Source of the DNA: Shewanella psychropiezotolerans
Lineage (GTDB): Bacteria; Pseudomonadota; Gammaproteobacteria; Enterobacterales; Shewanellaceae
NCBI RefSeq assembly: GCF_007197555.1
Contig: NZ_CP041614.1
Coordinates: forward strand, 5,324,001 to 5,388,000
Reading direction: 5' to 3'
DNA length: 64,000 nucleotides
Each line of letters opens with the position of its first letter. Positions within the stretch are counted from its first letter, which is position 1. Shown in pieces: positions 17,196 to 27,159 of the stretch. Below the pieces are notes generated by a model, which saw only the letters and a program-made list of their open reading frames with translations, searched no databases and was not told the DNA's origin. The translations under genes and the position numbers were made by a program.

Positions 17196-18602
17196 ATGGC
17201 TAAAGCATTATTCGTACTTATGATTTTCTGCCTCGGCTCATTTTCAACGTTAGCGAACACATCAATAACACCACAAGAGAGCAGTCAAGATTCGAGCTGG
17301 CATTACGTTAATCAAGATGGCGAGCTAAAGATTAAACTCTATTTCTTCTGGTCCAAGACATGCCCTCACTGCGCAGAAGCCCACCCTTTCATAGATTCAC
17401 TGCCTAAACGTTATCCTTGGATCGATCTTGAAACCCACCTAGTGTCAGATCCTGACACCATGGATATTTGGCAAGGTATTGCTAATAAGACTCAAGTTGC
17501 AGCTCGCTCAGTTCCCTATATCGCGGCTTGCGATCTGGCAACCGTTGGCTATAGCAGTGAAGCTGTCACAGGTAAGTATCTACTCGATAACTTGAAAGCT
17601 TGCTACCGCAGCTTAGGTGGCACAGTTATCGATAACGATCCGCTCCAAGCTACAGATGAGCAGGGGCATTCGTCTCTCTTTGGTACATGCAGCGATACCA
17701 GCGAAAATCCGGGAAATGAAGGAACTTGCGATTTAGCTTCTACTGGTGAAGTTGCGAAACAAAGCCAGGTTCAACCCATAGAGCTCCCTTTAATAGGAGT
17801 CGTAGCACCTGAAAAGCTCTCCCTACCTCTACTAACCATAGTACTTGCGGGTGTCGACGCCTTTAATCCCTGTGCATTCTTTGTTTTACTCTTCCTGCTA
17901 TCAATCATGGTAAATGCTAAGAGTAAAACACGCATGCTGATCGTTGGCGGTATATTTGTCTTCTTCTCTGGCTTTATCTACTTCCTGTTTATGATAGCTT
18001 GGCTCAATATCTTTACGCTTCTTGGCGCAGGCAGTGATGGTAGTTTGATCATCTTAGGCGCGGGTATTCTAGCGCTCATTGCAGGAGTCATTAATATCAA
18101 GGATTACTTCTTCACCAAGGGGGAAGTGACACTGTCCATGTCGGCTAAAAACCGCACAGGCTTAATAAAACGTATGGGGAAATTGACTAATGCCAGCTCT
18201 ATGGCTGCGATGATTGGCGGTACCGTTATCCTAGCGATTGTAGCTAACGCCTATGAGTTGCTCTGTACCGCAGGCTTCCCGATGATCTATACCAGTGTAC
18301 TTTCTATGCATGATCTATCTGACTTAGAGCGCTATCTGTATCTCGTGTTCTATAACCTGGTCTATGTTATTCCTTTGGCCATTATTGTCATCGTCTTTAG
18401 TGCCACAATGGGGAAACGTAAACTCACAGAGAAAGAGGGTCAGACACTTAAGTTGATGTCCGGAATTATGATGATAGGTATGGGCACTATGCTAGCTATA
18501 GATCCCGTTTCACTGCAGAGTCCCCTTGTCGCTATCATGCTGATTGCAAGCTCTATTCTATTGAGCTTTGCCATAACCATGGCGCGCAAGTCTTTAAAGT
18601 AA
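17196..18602 (+). CDS. Thioredoxin-domain/DsbD-like membrane thiol-disulfide protein
   Basis: A strong ribosome binding site (AGGAGGG) precedes the ATG. A signal peptide is followed by a periplasmic thioredoxin-like domain with CPHC (C56, C59). After a linker come six or more membrane segments of the CcdA/DsbD type starting with FNPCAFFVLLFLLS, and a second membrane Cys lies in ELLCTAG. This pair resembles the membrane cysteines of CcdA that carry electrons across the membrane. The domain order is thioredoxin first and membrane second, unlike classical DsbD, which has a C-terminal thioredoxin. It may deliver reductant to, or isomerise, a periplasmic client. The client is unknown. Confidence 0.8.
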   Translation: MAKALFVLMIFCLGSFSTLANTSITPQESSQDSSWHYVNQDGELKIKLYFFWSKTCPHCAEAHPFIDSLPKRYPWIDLETHLVSDPDTMDIWQGIANKTQVAARSVPYIAACDLATVGYSSEAVTGKYLLDNLKACYRSLGGTVIDNDPLQATDEQGHSSLFGTCSDTSENPGNEGTCDLASTGEVAKQSQVQPIELPLIGVVAPEKLSLPLLTIVLAGVDAFNPCAFFVLLFLLSIMVNAKSKTRMLIVGGIFVFFSGFIYFLFMIAWLNIFTLLGAGSDGSLIILGAGILALIAGVINIKDYFFTKGEVTLSMSAKNRTGLIKRMGKLTNASSMAAMIGGTVILAIVANAYELLCTAGFPMIYTSVLSMHDLSDLERYLYLVFYNLVYVIPLAIIVIVFSATMGKRKLTEKEGQTLKLMSGIMMIGMGTMLAIDPVSLQSPLVAIMLIASSILLSFAITMARKSLK

Positions 18603-18607
18603 ATGAA

Positions 18608-18630
18608 TTGGCCGTTATGTAAGCGGCCAA
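18608..18630 (+). terminator. Weak hairpin after the DsbD-like gene
   Basis: TTGGCCG and CGGCCAA form a perfect 7-bp stem with a 9-nt loop a few bases past the stop codon. There is no good T-run, so termination here is uncertain. Confidence 0.4.
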
Positions 18631-18733
18631 CACTCAAGGTTTTATCTGAAATTAGTCAAAAATAATGCTCAATATTTGGTTAGTCGAGCCGATAGTTCTT
18701 TATTAGTAACTAAAACAAAGACGAGGCATATCG

Positions 18734-18919
18734 ATGGCAATTTCTTTAGGTACGACGAATCTCGAACCGCAATTAAGTAGCGGCGGCATGATAGTTAAAG
18801 TGGCTCAACTCGCGAAGGAACAGCAAGAAGCTGAAGGAGAAATTGCACTTCAATTGATTGAGGCAACTAATCCTGCTCCTGTAGGCAATAGTGGCCAAAA
18901 TATCAATGTTAAGGCTTAA
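18734..18919 (+). CDS. Small YjfB-like putative motility protein
   Basis: The 61-residue protein is short, acidic and helix-forming, with SGGMIVKVAQLAKEQQEAEG and IALQLIEATNP. This pattern resembles the small YjfB putative motility family, whose role is not established. A GAGG element lies 8-9 bases before the ATG and a clear terminator follows, so the gene is probably real and monocistronic. It sits next to a chemoreceptor gene on the other strand, which is compatible with a motility link but does not prove one. Confidence 0.6.
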   Translation: MAISLGTTNLEPQLSSGGMIVKVAQLAKEQQEAEGEIALQLIEATNPAPVGNSGQNINVKA

Positions 18920-18971
18920 TACCATTTGAGCCAAGGCTTCGGCTTTTAGACTGGAATATTGAAACGGAACG

Positions 18972-19009
18972 CCCTCATATCGGCAATCGATATCGAGGGT
19001 TTTCTTTAT
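18972..19009 (+). terminator. Intrinsic terminator of the YjfB-like gene
   Basis: CCCTCATATCG and CGATATCGAGGG form an 11-bp stem with one bulge, followed by TTTTCTTTATT. It lies between convergent genes. Confidence 0.8.
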
Positions 19010-19011
19010 TT

Positions 19012-19025
19012 ATACCAATTGGTAT
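19012..19025. repeat. Short palindrome ATACCAATTGGTAT
   Basis: A perfect 14-bp palindrome lies between the convergent small protein and chemoreceptor genes. A variant (ATACCAATCAGTAT) occurs near 8150, and ATACCATTCC forms the ends of the MITE at 16681. It may be a remnant terminal repeat of a dispersed element. Confidence 0.5.
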
Positions 19026-19048
19026 TAAAAACAAGCTAACTAGCCCGC

Positions 19049-20668
19049 TTATAACTTGAATTGAGAAGTGGCATTCTTAAGGTCATCGGCAAACCCAGAC
19101 ATACCTACGGACACATCTCTTGCCTCAGATAGAATACTCAAAGTCTGCTCAAAAGATGCATTCATATCCACCACATTATCAACCACTTGAGAGGCCACCG
19201 CTGACTGTTGGTCTGTCGCTGCGGCTATCTGTGTATTCATGCCATTGATACTCACTATCTGTTGCTGAATAGAGTTCAACGCCTGACCGGTATTTTGCGC
19301 ATTTTTCTCATTTTCACTGGACTTACTCAATGCGGTCCCCATGGTACTAACCGATGATTCGGCAGCCGATTTTAAGCGAGACAAGACTTCGCGGATCTCT
19401 TTGGTTGCATCGGCTGTTTTCGACGCTAACGCCCGAACTTCATCGGCAACAACAGCAAAACCACGCCCCTGCTCTCCAGCCCTTGCGGCCTCGATGGCGG
19501 CATTGAGTGCTAATAGATTCGTCTGCTCTGCGATAGAAGTGATCACATTGAGAATGGAGTTAACACTTTCGGTATCTTTGGCCAGTTCATTAATTGCCGT
19601 AGATGCCAGCTCTATCTCACTGTTCAACTCCTGTGAGATATCTATGGTTCTTTGCACTACAGCCATCCCCTCTGTGGCCTCTCGCTCGGCAATTTGTGCG
19701 GCTTCGGCGGCTTGATTAGCGCTATGGGAAATATCGGTAACAGAATGCTTCATCTCCTCCATAGATTGCTGCACAGTCTCGGCATCACGACTCTGTTTCT
19801 GAGTCGCACTCGAGGCTATTTCCATCTGACTCTCCAGGGAGTGTGCACTATTGAGCAAGGGGTCTGTCACATTCACCACCCGCTGAATTGATTCAGCCAG
19901 CAGCCTCAAGAAACGGTTGAAATTAGCCGATACCTGACCTAATTCATCATCACCCATGACGTCGAGTTGATGGGAAAGGTCTCCCTTACCATCGGCGAGT
20001 TCGGCCAAAGATGCCGCGACACTCTTAGCTGAGAGGCTGATAGCCCGAGCGATGGCTATAGTCACGATGGCCATGATAATCAACAAGGCTATGCCTATGG
20101 AGAGGGTTAACCACAAACTTTGCTCAGAGCGATCCCTAGCCTCCTTGATTGTGTCTTTAAACTCGATAACCTTATCTTGCTGATACCCCTGAACCAGAGC
20201 CAATGAGTCATCATACGCCTTGGTTTTTTCTTGAATAATCTGACCAATCTTACCCATATCAATCGTGCCTTCGAGCATGCCTTTAGCCAGATCTAAGGTG
20301 ATCCGATTAAATATCTCAATTACCTTATTGAGAGATCTAAGCCTCTTCTCATGCGGCTTATCCAGAGCGATTAGACGAGTAATATTTTCTTCGAGGGAAA
20401 CGTACATCTCACTGGCACTGGCAAGTAAATCTTCATCGGCAAATGAAACTGATTGAGTGTAGAGTTCATCGAGACGTTGAATGAAAATGACATTTTCATT
20501 CGCAAGCTGAACACGCTGGTAAACTTTGTCTTCCATAAACGAGAGCGTGGCGCGATTCTTATTGATAGAGACGATACTTATCCCTAATGTCACAGCAAAA
20601 ATAATTACAGATAAGACAAAGATCGCACCGATCTTCTTAAAAATTGACACATTATTAAACCATTTCAT
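19049..20668 (-). CDS. Methyl-accepting chemotaxis protein
   Basis: The 539-residue receptor has one N-terminal membrane segment, a periplasmic helical sensor of about 150 residues (four-helix-bundle type), a second membrane segment near 185-205, a HAMP domain, and a cytoplasmic signalling domain with the hairpin tip [20 protein letters not shown]. The ligand cannot be read from the sequence. It is the last gene of a probable unit with a porin and a small phosphate-binding-like protein (gap of 65 bp), which suggests the receptor responds to the solute those proteins handle, perhaps through the binding protein. Confidence 0.92.
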   Translation of the reverse strand: MKWFNNVSIFKKIGAIFVLSVIIFAVTLGISIVSINKNRATLSFMEDKVYQRVQLANENVIFIQRLDELYTQSVSFADEDLLASASEMYVSLEENITRLIALDKPHEKRLRSLNKVIEIFNRITLDLAKGMLEGTIDMGKIGQIIQEKTKAYDDSLALVQGYQQDKVIEFKDTIKEARDRSEQSLWLTLSIGIALLIIMAIVTIAIARAISLSAKSVAASLAELADGKGDLSHQLDVMGDDELGQVSANFNRFLRLLAESIQRVVNVTDPLLNSAHSLESQMEIASSATQKQSRDAETVQQSMEEMKHSVTDISHSANQAAEAAQIAEREATEGMAVVQRTIDISQELNSEIELASTAINELAKDTESVNSILNVITSIAEQTNLLALNAAIEAARAGEQGRGFAVVADEVRALASKTADATKEIREVLSRLKSAAESSVSTMGTALSKSSENEKNAQNTGQALNSIQQQIVSINGMNTQIAAATDQQSAVASQVVDNVVDMNASFEQTLSILSEARDVSVGMSGFADDLKNATSQFKL

Positions 20669-20733
20669 TCGCTACCCCATATCGGATCGAGGAAGCCCTC
20701 GATCCTAGGTTGCTATCAATCAAAGTAAACAGA

Positions 20734-21144
20734 TTAAAATTCAGCAACCACCTTCACTGAATCATTAACCTTACTACTATCAATATAGCCAATAATATTA
20801 GGGTTAGATGAAACCAATTTTATCACTTCATCATCGGTTGCAAACTCTTTCGGTGGAGTACCTTTACCGGTAAACACTTTTTTAGACCAATAAGACTTCA
20901 ATTGACTCGATGATTTACCTAACACATTGGAGTCAAAATCACCTCGGCTCGCTTGTCCTTCTTCCAAGTTAATAGGAACTGCTTGAGCTCCTCCCGGAAA
21001 CCTCTTAGTCTTACCCAGATATAGATTTGAAATACTTTTCTTATCTAAGGAATCACTATTGTTCGGATGGACTATCACAGCGATACCCGCTAAAGCTTGT
21101 AACGAGAACAAACTCAATAGGATTGAGCAAAATAATTTTTTCAT
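20734..21144 (-). CDS. Small periplasmic PstS-like substrate-binding domain protein
   Basis: The 136-residue protein has a signal peptide (to QALAG). One PBP-like lobe follows, with IAVIVHPNNS, ISNLYLGKTKRFPGG and IGYIDSS, features of short phosphate-ABC-type binding proteins. A full PstS is about twice as long, so this is a single-lobe family. No ABC permease or ATPase is adjacent. It starts 10 bp after the porin stop and precedes the chemoreceptor. It may act as a solute sensor or scaffold in the periplasm rather than in uptake. Confidence 0.75.
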   Translation of the reverse strand: MKKLFCSILLSLFSLQALAGIAVIVHPNNSDSLDKKSISNLYLGKTKRFPGGAQAVPINLEEGQASRGDFDSNVLGKSSSQLKSYWSKKVFTGKGTPPKEFATDDEVIKLVSSNPNIIGYIDSSKVNDSVKVVAEF

Positions 21145-21154
21145 CTTCTCTCTC

Positions 21155-22231
21155 CTAGAATACGAGGTCTACACCAAAACTGAATGATTCTGAATCACCA
21201 GCAACTTTCAGGCCAGGACCACCATTATCTTTCACTTCATCATATTGAACTTTAAATGCTGCTGAAGGGTGGAAATCCCAGCGGACACCGACAGAAGTCG
21301 TATTGTGTACTTCCCCTCCTTCTCCGTCATCAAAGTCCGAATAACTCGCATAAGGCAAGAAATCACCAAACCTATAACCGAAGGTCACCATATAAGTGTC
21401 AAGATCAGTACCAGAAAGATCTAAGCGATTAATTTCAGTCAATAACATCCAATTTTCATATTCAACATTTACTGAAAGACCATAGAACTTCCCTTTACGC
21501 TCAGTACTTCCATCCCACATTTGTTGCTCTCCACCAATATATCGCTCATTGGTATACTGCATATGAGTCAGACGTATATCTAACCAGTCGTAATTAAGCT
21601 GAACCACTAACCCGCCGATATCTTTCCAAATTTCACGAGTCGCCTCACCAAAGAAAAACTCTGACAACAGCTTATTTGGCTCATCATCTTCACTACCGTA
21701 ATAGAGTTGACCAGACATAGTCCAATCACCTATTAAGTAGTTATACAAAGCACTCAAACCGGTATAATTAAAAATTTGCCACGTGTAGTTATCAGCTGGT
21801 GGACGAACCCATGGATAGGCATAACCGACATCGAAGAAATCACTATAATAATATAATGGAAGCCTCTTTTTACCACCTTGAACAGTCCAATTATCATTGA
21901 GTTCATAGGAGATGTAAGCCCATTCAAAATCAACATCGAAATCATTAGCTCCACGAGAAACTAACTGAGCCGTTGCAGATAAACCATCCAGTAAGTCTGC
22001 TGAAAATTGCAAACCGAAAAGACTATCAGGTTCAAAACTAATTTCCTCTTCATAGGCTCCAACAAGAGGGTAATCGGCTAGAAATGTGGGAGGGAGATCA
22101 AATTCATCAACCCCAGTACCATCAATCACTTTCCCCCCTACAATTGAAGCAAAACCAGAGATACGAACTTCTGCTAGCGCTGGAGAAGCAAGTAGCAGAA
22201 CACCAAGACTGACTGCTAGTTTATGTTTCAT
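21155..22231 (-). CDS. Outer-membrane porin
   Basis: The 358-residue protein has a signal peptide ending ASPALA and then alternating amphipathic strands with aromatic girdles, ending in a C-terminal aromatic residue (GVDLVF), as expected for a beta-barrel sorted by BAM. I see a porin architecture (RISGFASIVGG, WAYISYELNDNWTVQGGKKRLP) but cannot name a substrate. It leads a probable three-gene unit with a PstS-like protein and a chemoreceptor. The following 220-bp gap carries no gene. Confidence 0.8.
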   Translation of the reverse strand: MKHKLAVSLGVLLLASPALAEVRISGFASIVGGKVIDGTGVDEFDLPPTFLADYPLVGAYEEEISFEPDSLFGLQFSADLLDGLSATAQLVSRGANDFDVDFEWAYISYELNDNWTVQGGKKRLPLYYYSDFFDVGYAYPWVRPPADNYTWQIFNYTGLSALYNYLIGDWTMSGQLYYGSEDDEPNKLLSEFFFGEATREIWKDIGGLVVQLNYDWLDIRLTHMQYTNERYIGGEQQMWDGSTERKGKFYGLSVNVEYENWMLLTEINRLDLSGTDLDTYMVTFGYRFGDFLPYASYSDFDDGEGGEVHNTTSVGVRWDFHPSAAFKVQYDEVKDNGGPGLKVAGDSESFSFGVDLVF

Positions 22232-22451
22232 AAAAAAACCTTTAAGTTAGGCATATCCGCTTTAAGACTAGAACAGATGCCTTAGCCTGCAACTTATTTG
22301 CAACATTTTAGGGAACCAAACTAGAAAGGTATTGTCTAAGAATGCCCATATGGATTGAGCTAAAGACAGTTAATCTATTGAATTATAGACGATATAAAAA
22401 AAACACCTGAAGTGATTAAATTTTAAGCTGAATTAACTTTTCATATTGAAT

Positions 22452-23579
22452 TCATACTGCTTTGAAACAATCTCTGCCACTTTTCTTTGCCAGGTAAAGT
22501 TGCTTATCGGCCTCAGCGACTAACTCATCTGGCTGCATCCCCTCTTGCCACTGGCACACTCCCTGAGAAACGGTTATGTATTCACTTATATCTGAATCTG
22601 GATGAGGAATCTTTACCGCAGATAAGGCGGTTCTCAGTTTTTCCGCAATACGACAGGCACCACTTTTATCGGTATCCGGAAGTAACATAACAAACTCTTC
22701 GCCGCCATAACGAGCCGCTAGATCTCTTGGGCGGTTAGCAACATCAGTGAGCACTTTAGCTAAGGCAACTAAGCAATCATCACCAACTTGATGACCTAAA
22801 CTATCATTTAGTTTTTTAAAATAATCGACATCAATTAAGAGCATACAAAGTGGGTGATTATTTCGTTCTGACGCCCTAATCTCTTGAGATAAAATCTCAT
22901 CAAAATGACGGCGATTACTGATATTTGTCAACCCATCGATTAACGCCATTCGCCTGAAATGCTTTAACAAATATTGCTTCTCGATATCTCTGACTACCGC
23001 AGTCTTAAACCAAGTGTAAAGTATCTTCTGACCCGTAATTACGATGGCAAAAAAACAAATAAACTTAGTTAATGGAAAAAAGTAATTATCTGGGATCTCT
23101 GTTACCCGCAGAAAAAAACTCAATAACATTAAAGGCAGCACCCCCATTAACATTATTTTTCTATCGACAAATAATGCAATAGCAAAAGTAAATACCAGTA
23201 CATCTACGATTGATTCGACGCCAGCCAGAGCCGCATTGCCTGCAAAGATCTCTTCTGAACTATCAAAAATCATCCAAATCAAAAATAACCAACTGAACTC
23301 TAAAGAACAGAGATAGGTTAATAATGCATTGTTGGATATTTCATCGGTTGAATAAATTCGTATCACTACTGCTGCCAGCAAAATAGTGAGAAAAACAGGC
23401 ATCATGTATAAGACGATATTCGATGCGAGCAATACTTTAGAAGTTTGCAAGGCAATGTTTGCTAGCATAGCAATCAAAATAAAAATAGACATCGACGCCG
23501 CCCACCTCCCCCCATTAATGAGATAAAGGTGACACTCTTTTTTTAGTTGCGTTTCCGATGAGGGCATCTTTAAATCCAT
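22452..23579 (-). CDS. Membrane diguanylate cyclase (GGDEF)
   Basis: The N-terminal half (about 1-205) has six or seven hydrophobic segments and no recognised ligand domain. A GGDEF domain follows with ARYGGEEF, an active variant. An inhibitory site RPRD lies five residues before GGEEF, so the enzyme is probably subject to product inhibition by c-di-GMP. A weak AAGG element precedes the ATG; an internal Met five codons later is also possible. No partner gene is apparent. Confidence 0.92.
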   Translation of the reverse strand: MDLKMPSSETQLKKECHLYLINGGRWAASMSIFILIAMLANIALQTSKVLLASNIVLYMMPVFLTILLAAVVIRIYSTDEISNNALLTYLCSLEFSWLFLIWMIFDSSEEIFAGNAALAGVESIVDVLVFTFAIALFVDRKIMLMGVLPLMLLSFFLRVTEIPDNYFFPLTKFICFFAIVITGQKILYTWFKTAVVRDIEKQYLLKHFRRMALIDGLTNISNRRHFDEILSQEIRASERNNHPLCMLLIDVDYFKKLNDSLGHQVGDDCLVALAKVLTDVANRPRDLAARYGGEEFVMLLPDTDKSGACRIAEKLRTALSAVKIPHPDSDISEYITVSQGVCQWQEGMQPDELVAEADKQLYLAKKSGRDCFKAV

Positions 23580-23732
23580 GTAGAAACCTTGCCTTGTTTA
23601 AAATTGGGCTCAGTTATAAGCTTACAACTTTTCCACTTACAAGCTTTAAAAATAAGATTATAAATGGACATAAAAAAACAGCCAACGATTAACGTTGACT
23701 GTTTTCATTTAAACTAAGTGTAAATTAAAGAA

Positions 23733-25310
23733 TTAGGCGGCATTCGCTTGCTCGGGTGCACTATGTCGAATCAAGTAATCGAAGGCCCCTAATGATGCTG
23801 TAGCGCCACTGCCCATGGCGATGATGATCTGCTTATAAGGAGTATTAGTCACATCCCCCGCTGCAAATATGCCAGGTATAGATGTTTGACCACGCTCATC
23901 TACAATTATTTCGCCTCTCGGTGTTAGATCTACCACACCTTTAAGCCATTCGGTGTTAGGAATTAAACCTATCTGAACAAAGATACCAGCCAGCTCTATA
24001 CTGTGCTGCTCATCCGTGGCTCTATCTGTGTAGTTAAGTCCGTTAACTCGTGACCCATCACCAAGAACCTCAGTCGTCATGGCTTGAGTAATTATGGTGA
24101 TATTGTCCATAGATGCAGCCTTTCTCTGCAGCACATCGTCAGCTCTAAGCTTAATATCAAATTCCAGCACAGTCACATGCTCAACAATATTAGCTAAATC
24201 AATTGCCGCTTCGATACCCGAATTACCACCACCTATGACAGCAACTCGCTTTCCTTTAAACAAGGGACCATCACAGTGTGGACAGTAAGCCACACCTTTA
24301 CCACGATACGCTTGCTCGCCGGGAACATTCATTTCACGCCATCTCGCGCCAGTGGCGAGCAGCAAGGTTTGGCTTTTTAGTGTTGCACCATTTTCAAGGG
24401 TTAATTCGTGATAAGGGTTTGGCCCTTGGCTTGGTGTCAACTTAACGCCAAGTTGATTGTCCATCACATCAACGTCGTACTCACGTACATGGGACTCAAG
24501 GTTAGTAACCAGCTTGGGCCCTTCGGTCGCCTTGACTGAGATAAAATTCTCAATAGCCAGGGTTTCAGCCACTTGGCCACCAAACTTATCGGCAACGACG
24601 CCGGTATTGAGGCCTTTTCTCGCCGAGTAAATAGCGGCAGATGCACCAGCAGGGCCGCCGCCAACCACCAACATGTCGAACACGTCTTTCTGAGCTAATT
24701 GCTCGGCCTGACGACTCGCCGCACCTGTGTCTAACTTATTTAAGATCTCAGCTAAACTGATGCGTCCCTGGGAGAAGAGTTCTCCATTAAGGTACACGGA
24801 AGGAACCGCCAGAATGTCTCGATCAAACACTTCTGTCTGGAACAGCGCACCGTCTATCATCACGTTGGTGATTTTGGGATTGACTGCAGCCATCATATTC
24901 AATGCCTGAACCACATCGGGACAATTTTGACAGCTTAGAGAAACATAAGTCTCGAAATGATATTCGCCTGGTAGCGCTTTGATCTGCGCGATAACAGCAT
25001 CATCTAGCTTCAGTGGGTGCCCGCCAGTATGCAACAATGCCAATACTAACGAGGTAAATTCATGACCCATGGGCAAACCAGCGAACGTAATGCTTGTATC
25101 AGTTTCTGCACTTGTCACTTTCATCGATGGCATACGCTCACCTTGAACTTCTAACACTGAGACTAATTCAGATAAACTATCGATATCTTGCGCCAATGAC
25201 TTAAGTTCGAGTGCCTTAGGGCTATCATCTGCAGACACGACAAGTTCAACTGGACGCTTGAGGTTTTGCAGATAGGTTTTCAGTTGATTTTTAAGATTCG
25301 TATCCAGCAT
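23733..25310 (-). CDS. ahpF: Alkyl hydroperoxide reductase subunit F
   Basis: This flavoprotein uses NADH to re-reduce AhpC. The N-terminal double-thioredoxin domain carries CQNC (residues about 130). The thioredoxin-reductase-like core has [12 protein letters not shown], the redox pair CPHC, and the second nucleotide fold [13 protein letters not shown]. Length (525) matches E. coli AhpF (521). A clear ribosome binding site AGGAG precedes the ATG. It lies behind ahpC with a 183-bp gap, so the two are probably cotranscribed, with an internal site possible in the gap. Confidence 0.97.
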   Translation of the reverse strand: MLDTNLKNQLKTYLQNLKRPVELVVSADDSPKALELKSLAQDIDSLSELVSVLEVQGERMPSMKVTSAETDTSITFAGLPMGHEFTSLVLALLHTGGHPLKLDDAVIAQIKALPGEYHFETYVSLSCQNCPDVVQALNMMAAVNPKITNVMIDGALFQTEVFDRDILAVPSVYLNGELFSQGRISLAEILNKLDTGAASRQAEQLAQKDVFDMLVVGGGPAGASAAIYSARKGLNTGVVADKFGGQVAETLAIENFISVKATEGPKLVTNLESHVREYDVDVMDNQLGVKLTPSQGPNPYHELTLENGATLKSQTLLLATGARWREMNVPGEQAYRGKGVAYCPHCDGPLFKGKRVAVIGGGNSGIEAAIDLANIVEHVTVLEFDIKLRADDVLQRKAASMDNITIITQAMTTEVLGDGSRVNGLNYTDRATDEQHSIELAGIFVQIGLIPNTEWLKGVVDLTPRGEIIVDERGQTSIPGIFAAGDVTNTPYKQIIIAMGSGATASLGAFDYLIRHSAPEQANAA

Positions 25311-25493
25311 GATGACTCCTAGAAAAATAGAATAAGTTTTATAAATAATTGGTTTATAAAAATTGAGAGTTTGCTAACCCGAACCTGAAAGGGGGCGGCT
25401 CGAACCAGCAAAAAATAAAATTCGGCTTAAGCGAGCTTTCACTTAAGTCCAGCTAGCCTAGAGAAAAATCTAGACCAGCGGATTTAAGTCAGT

Positions 25494-26063
25494 TTAGATT
25501 TTACCGACTAAGTCTAGAGATGGTGCAAGCGTATCGGCACCAGGCTGCCATGCAGCTGGACATACTTCACCGTCGTGAGTCGCTACATATTGAGCGGCTT
25601 GAATCTTACGAACCAGCTCAGCAGCGCTACGGCCTATTCCCAGGTCATGAACTTCGCTAACCTTGATTTGACCTTCAGGGTTGATAACGAATGTGCCACG
25701 TAGTGCCAGGCCATCTTCTTCAATCATCACACCAAAGTTACGTGTGATGGCGCCAGTTGGGTCACCGATCATCGGGTACTGGATCTTGTTGATAGTATCT
25801 GAAGTATCGTGCCATGCTTTGTGAGTGAAGTGAGTATCGGTAGATACTGAGTAGATTTCAACGCCCATCTCTTGCAGCTTAGCGTAATGGTCTGCCATGT
25901 CGCCAAGCTCAGTTGGACAGACGAAAGTGAAATCGGCTGGGTAAAAGAATACTACTGACCACTTGCCCAATAGGTCTTTCTCAGTAACGGGTACAAACTC
26001 ACCCTTATGGAAAGCGGTTGCAGAGAAAGGCTTGATTTCAGTGTTGATGATAGATTGGTTCAT
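25494..26063 (-). CDS. ahpC: Alkyl hydroperoxide reductase subunit C (peroxiredoxin)
   Basis: A 2-Cys peroxiredoxin of the AhpC class, reducing hydrogen peroxide and organic peroxides in the cytosol. The peroxidatic Cys is in [12 protein letters not shown] and the resolving Cys in [11 protein letters not shown]. The start at 26063 ([13 protein letters not shown]) gives 189 residues, matching the family; the frame is open for 18 codons further upstream but without family similarity. It is first in the ahpC-ahpF unit and would be expected to respond to peroxide through OxyR. Confidence 0.97.
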   Translation of the reverse strand: MNQSIINTEIKPFSATAFHKGEFVPVTEKDLLGKWSVVFFYPADFTFVCPTELGDMADHYAKLQEMGVEIYSVSTDTHFTHKAWHDTSDTINKIQYPMIGDPTGAITRNFGVMIEEDGLALRGTFVINPEGQIKVSEVHDLGIGRSAAELVRKIQAAQYVATHDGEVCPAAWQPGADTLAPSLDLVGKI

Positions 26064-26154
26064 TGAATGCTCCGTAAATGGTAATAAAATCTTTGTCCTG
26101 ACGTTCAAATGAATCATCAGTTCGTTTTCGATGTGAAGATATTAACCAAGCAGA

Positions 26155-26210
26155 CAAATTAAATATAACGGATAAAAACTATCATCCTAATCGCTTTTTA
26201 AGAACTATGG
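26155..26210 (-). promoter_or_regulatory. Candidate OxyR-like site upstream of ahpC
   Basis: On the minus strand two ATAG-N-T-N3-A half-site matches (ATAGTTCTTAA and ATAGTTTTTAT) lie 26 bp apart, 90-145 bp upstream of the start. The OxyR consensus expects about 22 bp between corresponding half sites, so this is only a partial fit. Confidence 0.3.
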
Positions 26211-26255
26211 ACTTATGAGCAGATAACAAGAGCAAACCCTACGACTCCATTAGGT

Positions 26256-26999
26256 CTATTCCCACAAGGCAAATCGTGTCAGGGAACGCCCTAGGGTAAA
26301 GTCGAGCTGTTGCGACAAGGAGTGAGCCTTGGACTTTAAACCGGCGCTTGTAATTTCTCGCTTTATTTTTCCGGCGAACACCACCCAGTTACCGCCTCCG
26401 GTCAAGCAAGCCCTAACCTCGCTAAAATGTTGTTGCAGATGACTCAATAGCACTCGATTTTGGCTATGCTCCTTCCAGCAGTTCAATACCAGATAGCCAT
26501 CGGCTTTAATCAAGGCCGCGGCATTGGCAATAAAGGTCTCAGATAACTGATTCTCATCGACACCGTCTGCACCATAGATATCGGCAAAAATAACATCAGC
26601 CTTTTTATGATCGCCTTGCTCGAGAAACAAGTTGGCATCTTGATGGATAATCGACAGTTTTTTACCAATCGGCAGTTGAAAGTAACGTCTAGCTAACTCA
26701 ATGACTTGAGCTCTTAGCTCAACCGCAGTGACTTTAATGCCGGTATCGTACCTACGCAGTGCATGGATCAGTCCACCACCGCCCAGACCTAAGATGATGA
26801 CTCGTTTGGGCTTTATAAAGAGCAGAACTAACAGCATGGCTTGGATATAGGTATGCTGAGGAATATGTGGCTCAGACTTGAGTAACTTACTCTGCTCATC
26901 ATTATCGCCGAATGAAAGTACTCGCATATATTTATCATCTAAGACAATGAGTGGACCGATCTCGTCTTGGCTTTCGTGGAGAACATGTTCGTCTTGCAT
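26256..26999 (-). CDS. Spermidine-synthase-fold methyltransferase-like protein
   Basis: The 247-residue protein has the SpeE-type nucleotide fold: IILGLGGGGLIHALRRY, the acidic loop VTAVELRAQVIELAR, and DVIFADIYGADGVDENQL. The catalytic Asp region of true spermidine synthases (a DSTDP-like motif) is replaced by DIYGADG, so aminopropyl transfer is doubtful. It more likely belongs to the large group of uncharacterised SpeE-like proteins. No membrane segment or signal is present. Its neighbours, ahpC and a dienelactone hydrolase, do not suggest a pathway. Confidence 0.75.
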   Translation of the reverse strand: MQDEHVLHESQDEIGPLIVLDDKYMRVLSFGDNDEQSKLLKSEPHIPQHTYIQAMLLVLLFIKPKRVIILGLGGGGLIHALRRYDTGIKVTAVELRAQVIELARRYFQLPIGKKLSIIHQDANLFLEQGDHKKADVIFADIYGADGVDENQLSETFIANAAALIKADGYLVLNCWKEHSQNRVLLSHLQQHFSEVRACLTGGGNWVVFAGKIKREITSAGLKSKAHSLSQQLDFTLGRSLTRFALWE

Positions 27000-27159
27000 C
27001 TATTTATGATTTGGAGGGGAATTGGCCGAGCATTATACGAATAGCGGGTCATGAAAGGAAATCTTAAAAGCTCCAAGTCAAGCCGGCACTTCGCCCATAT
27101 ACAGGAGATGAAGTGCCCGTTAACGCTTTTTTGAGATAATAAGGGAGACGTGAAGTAGA

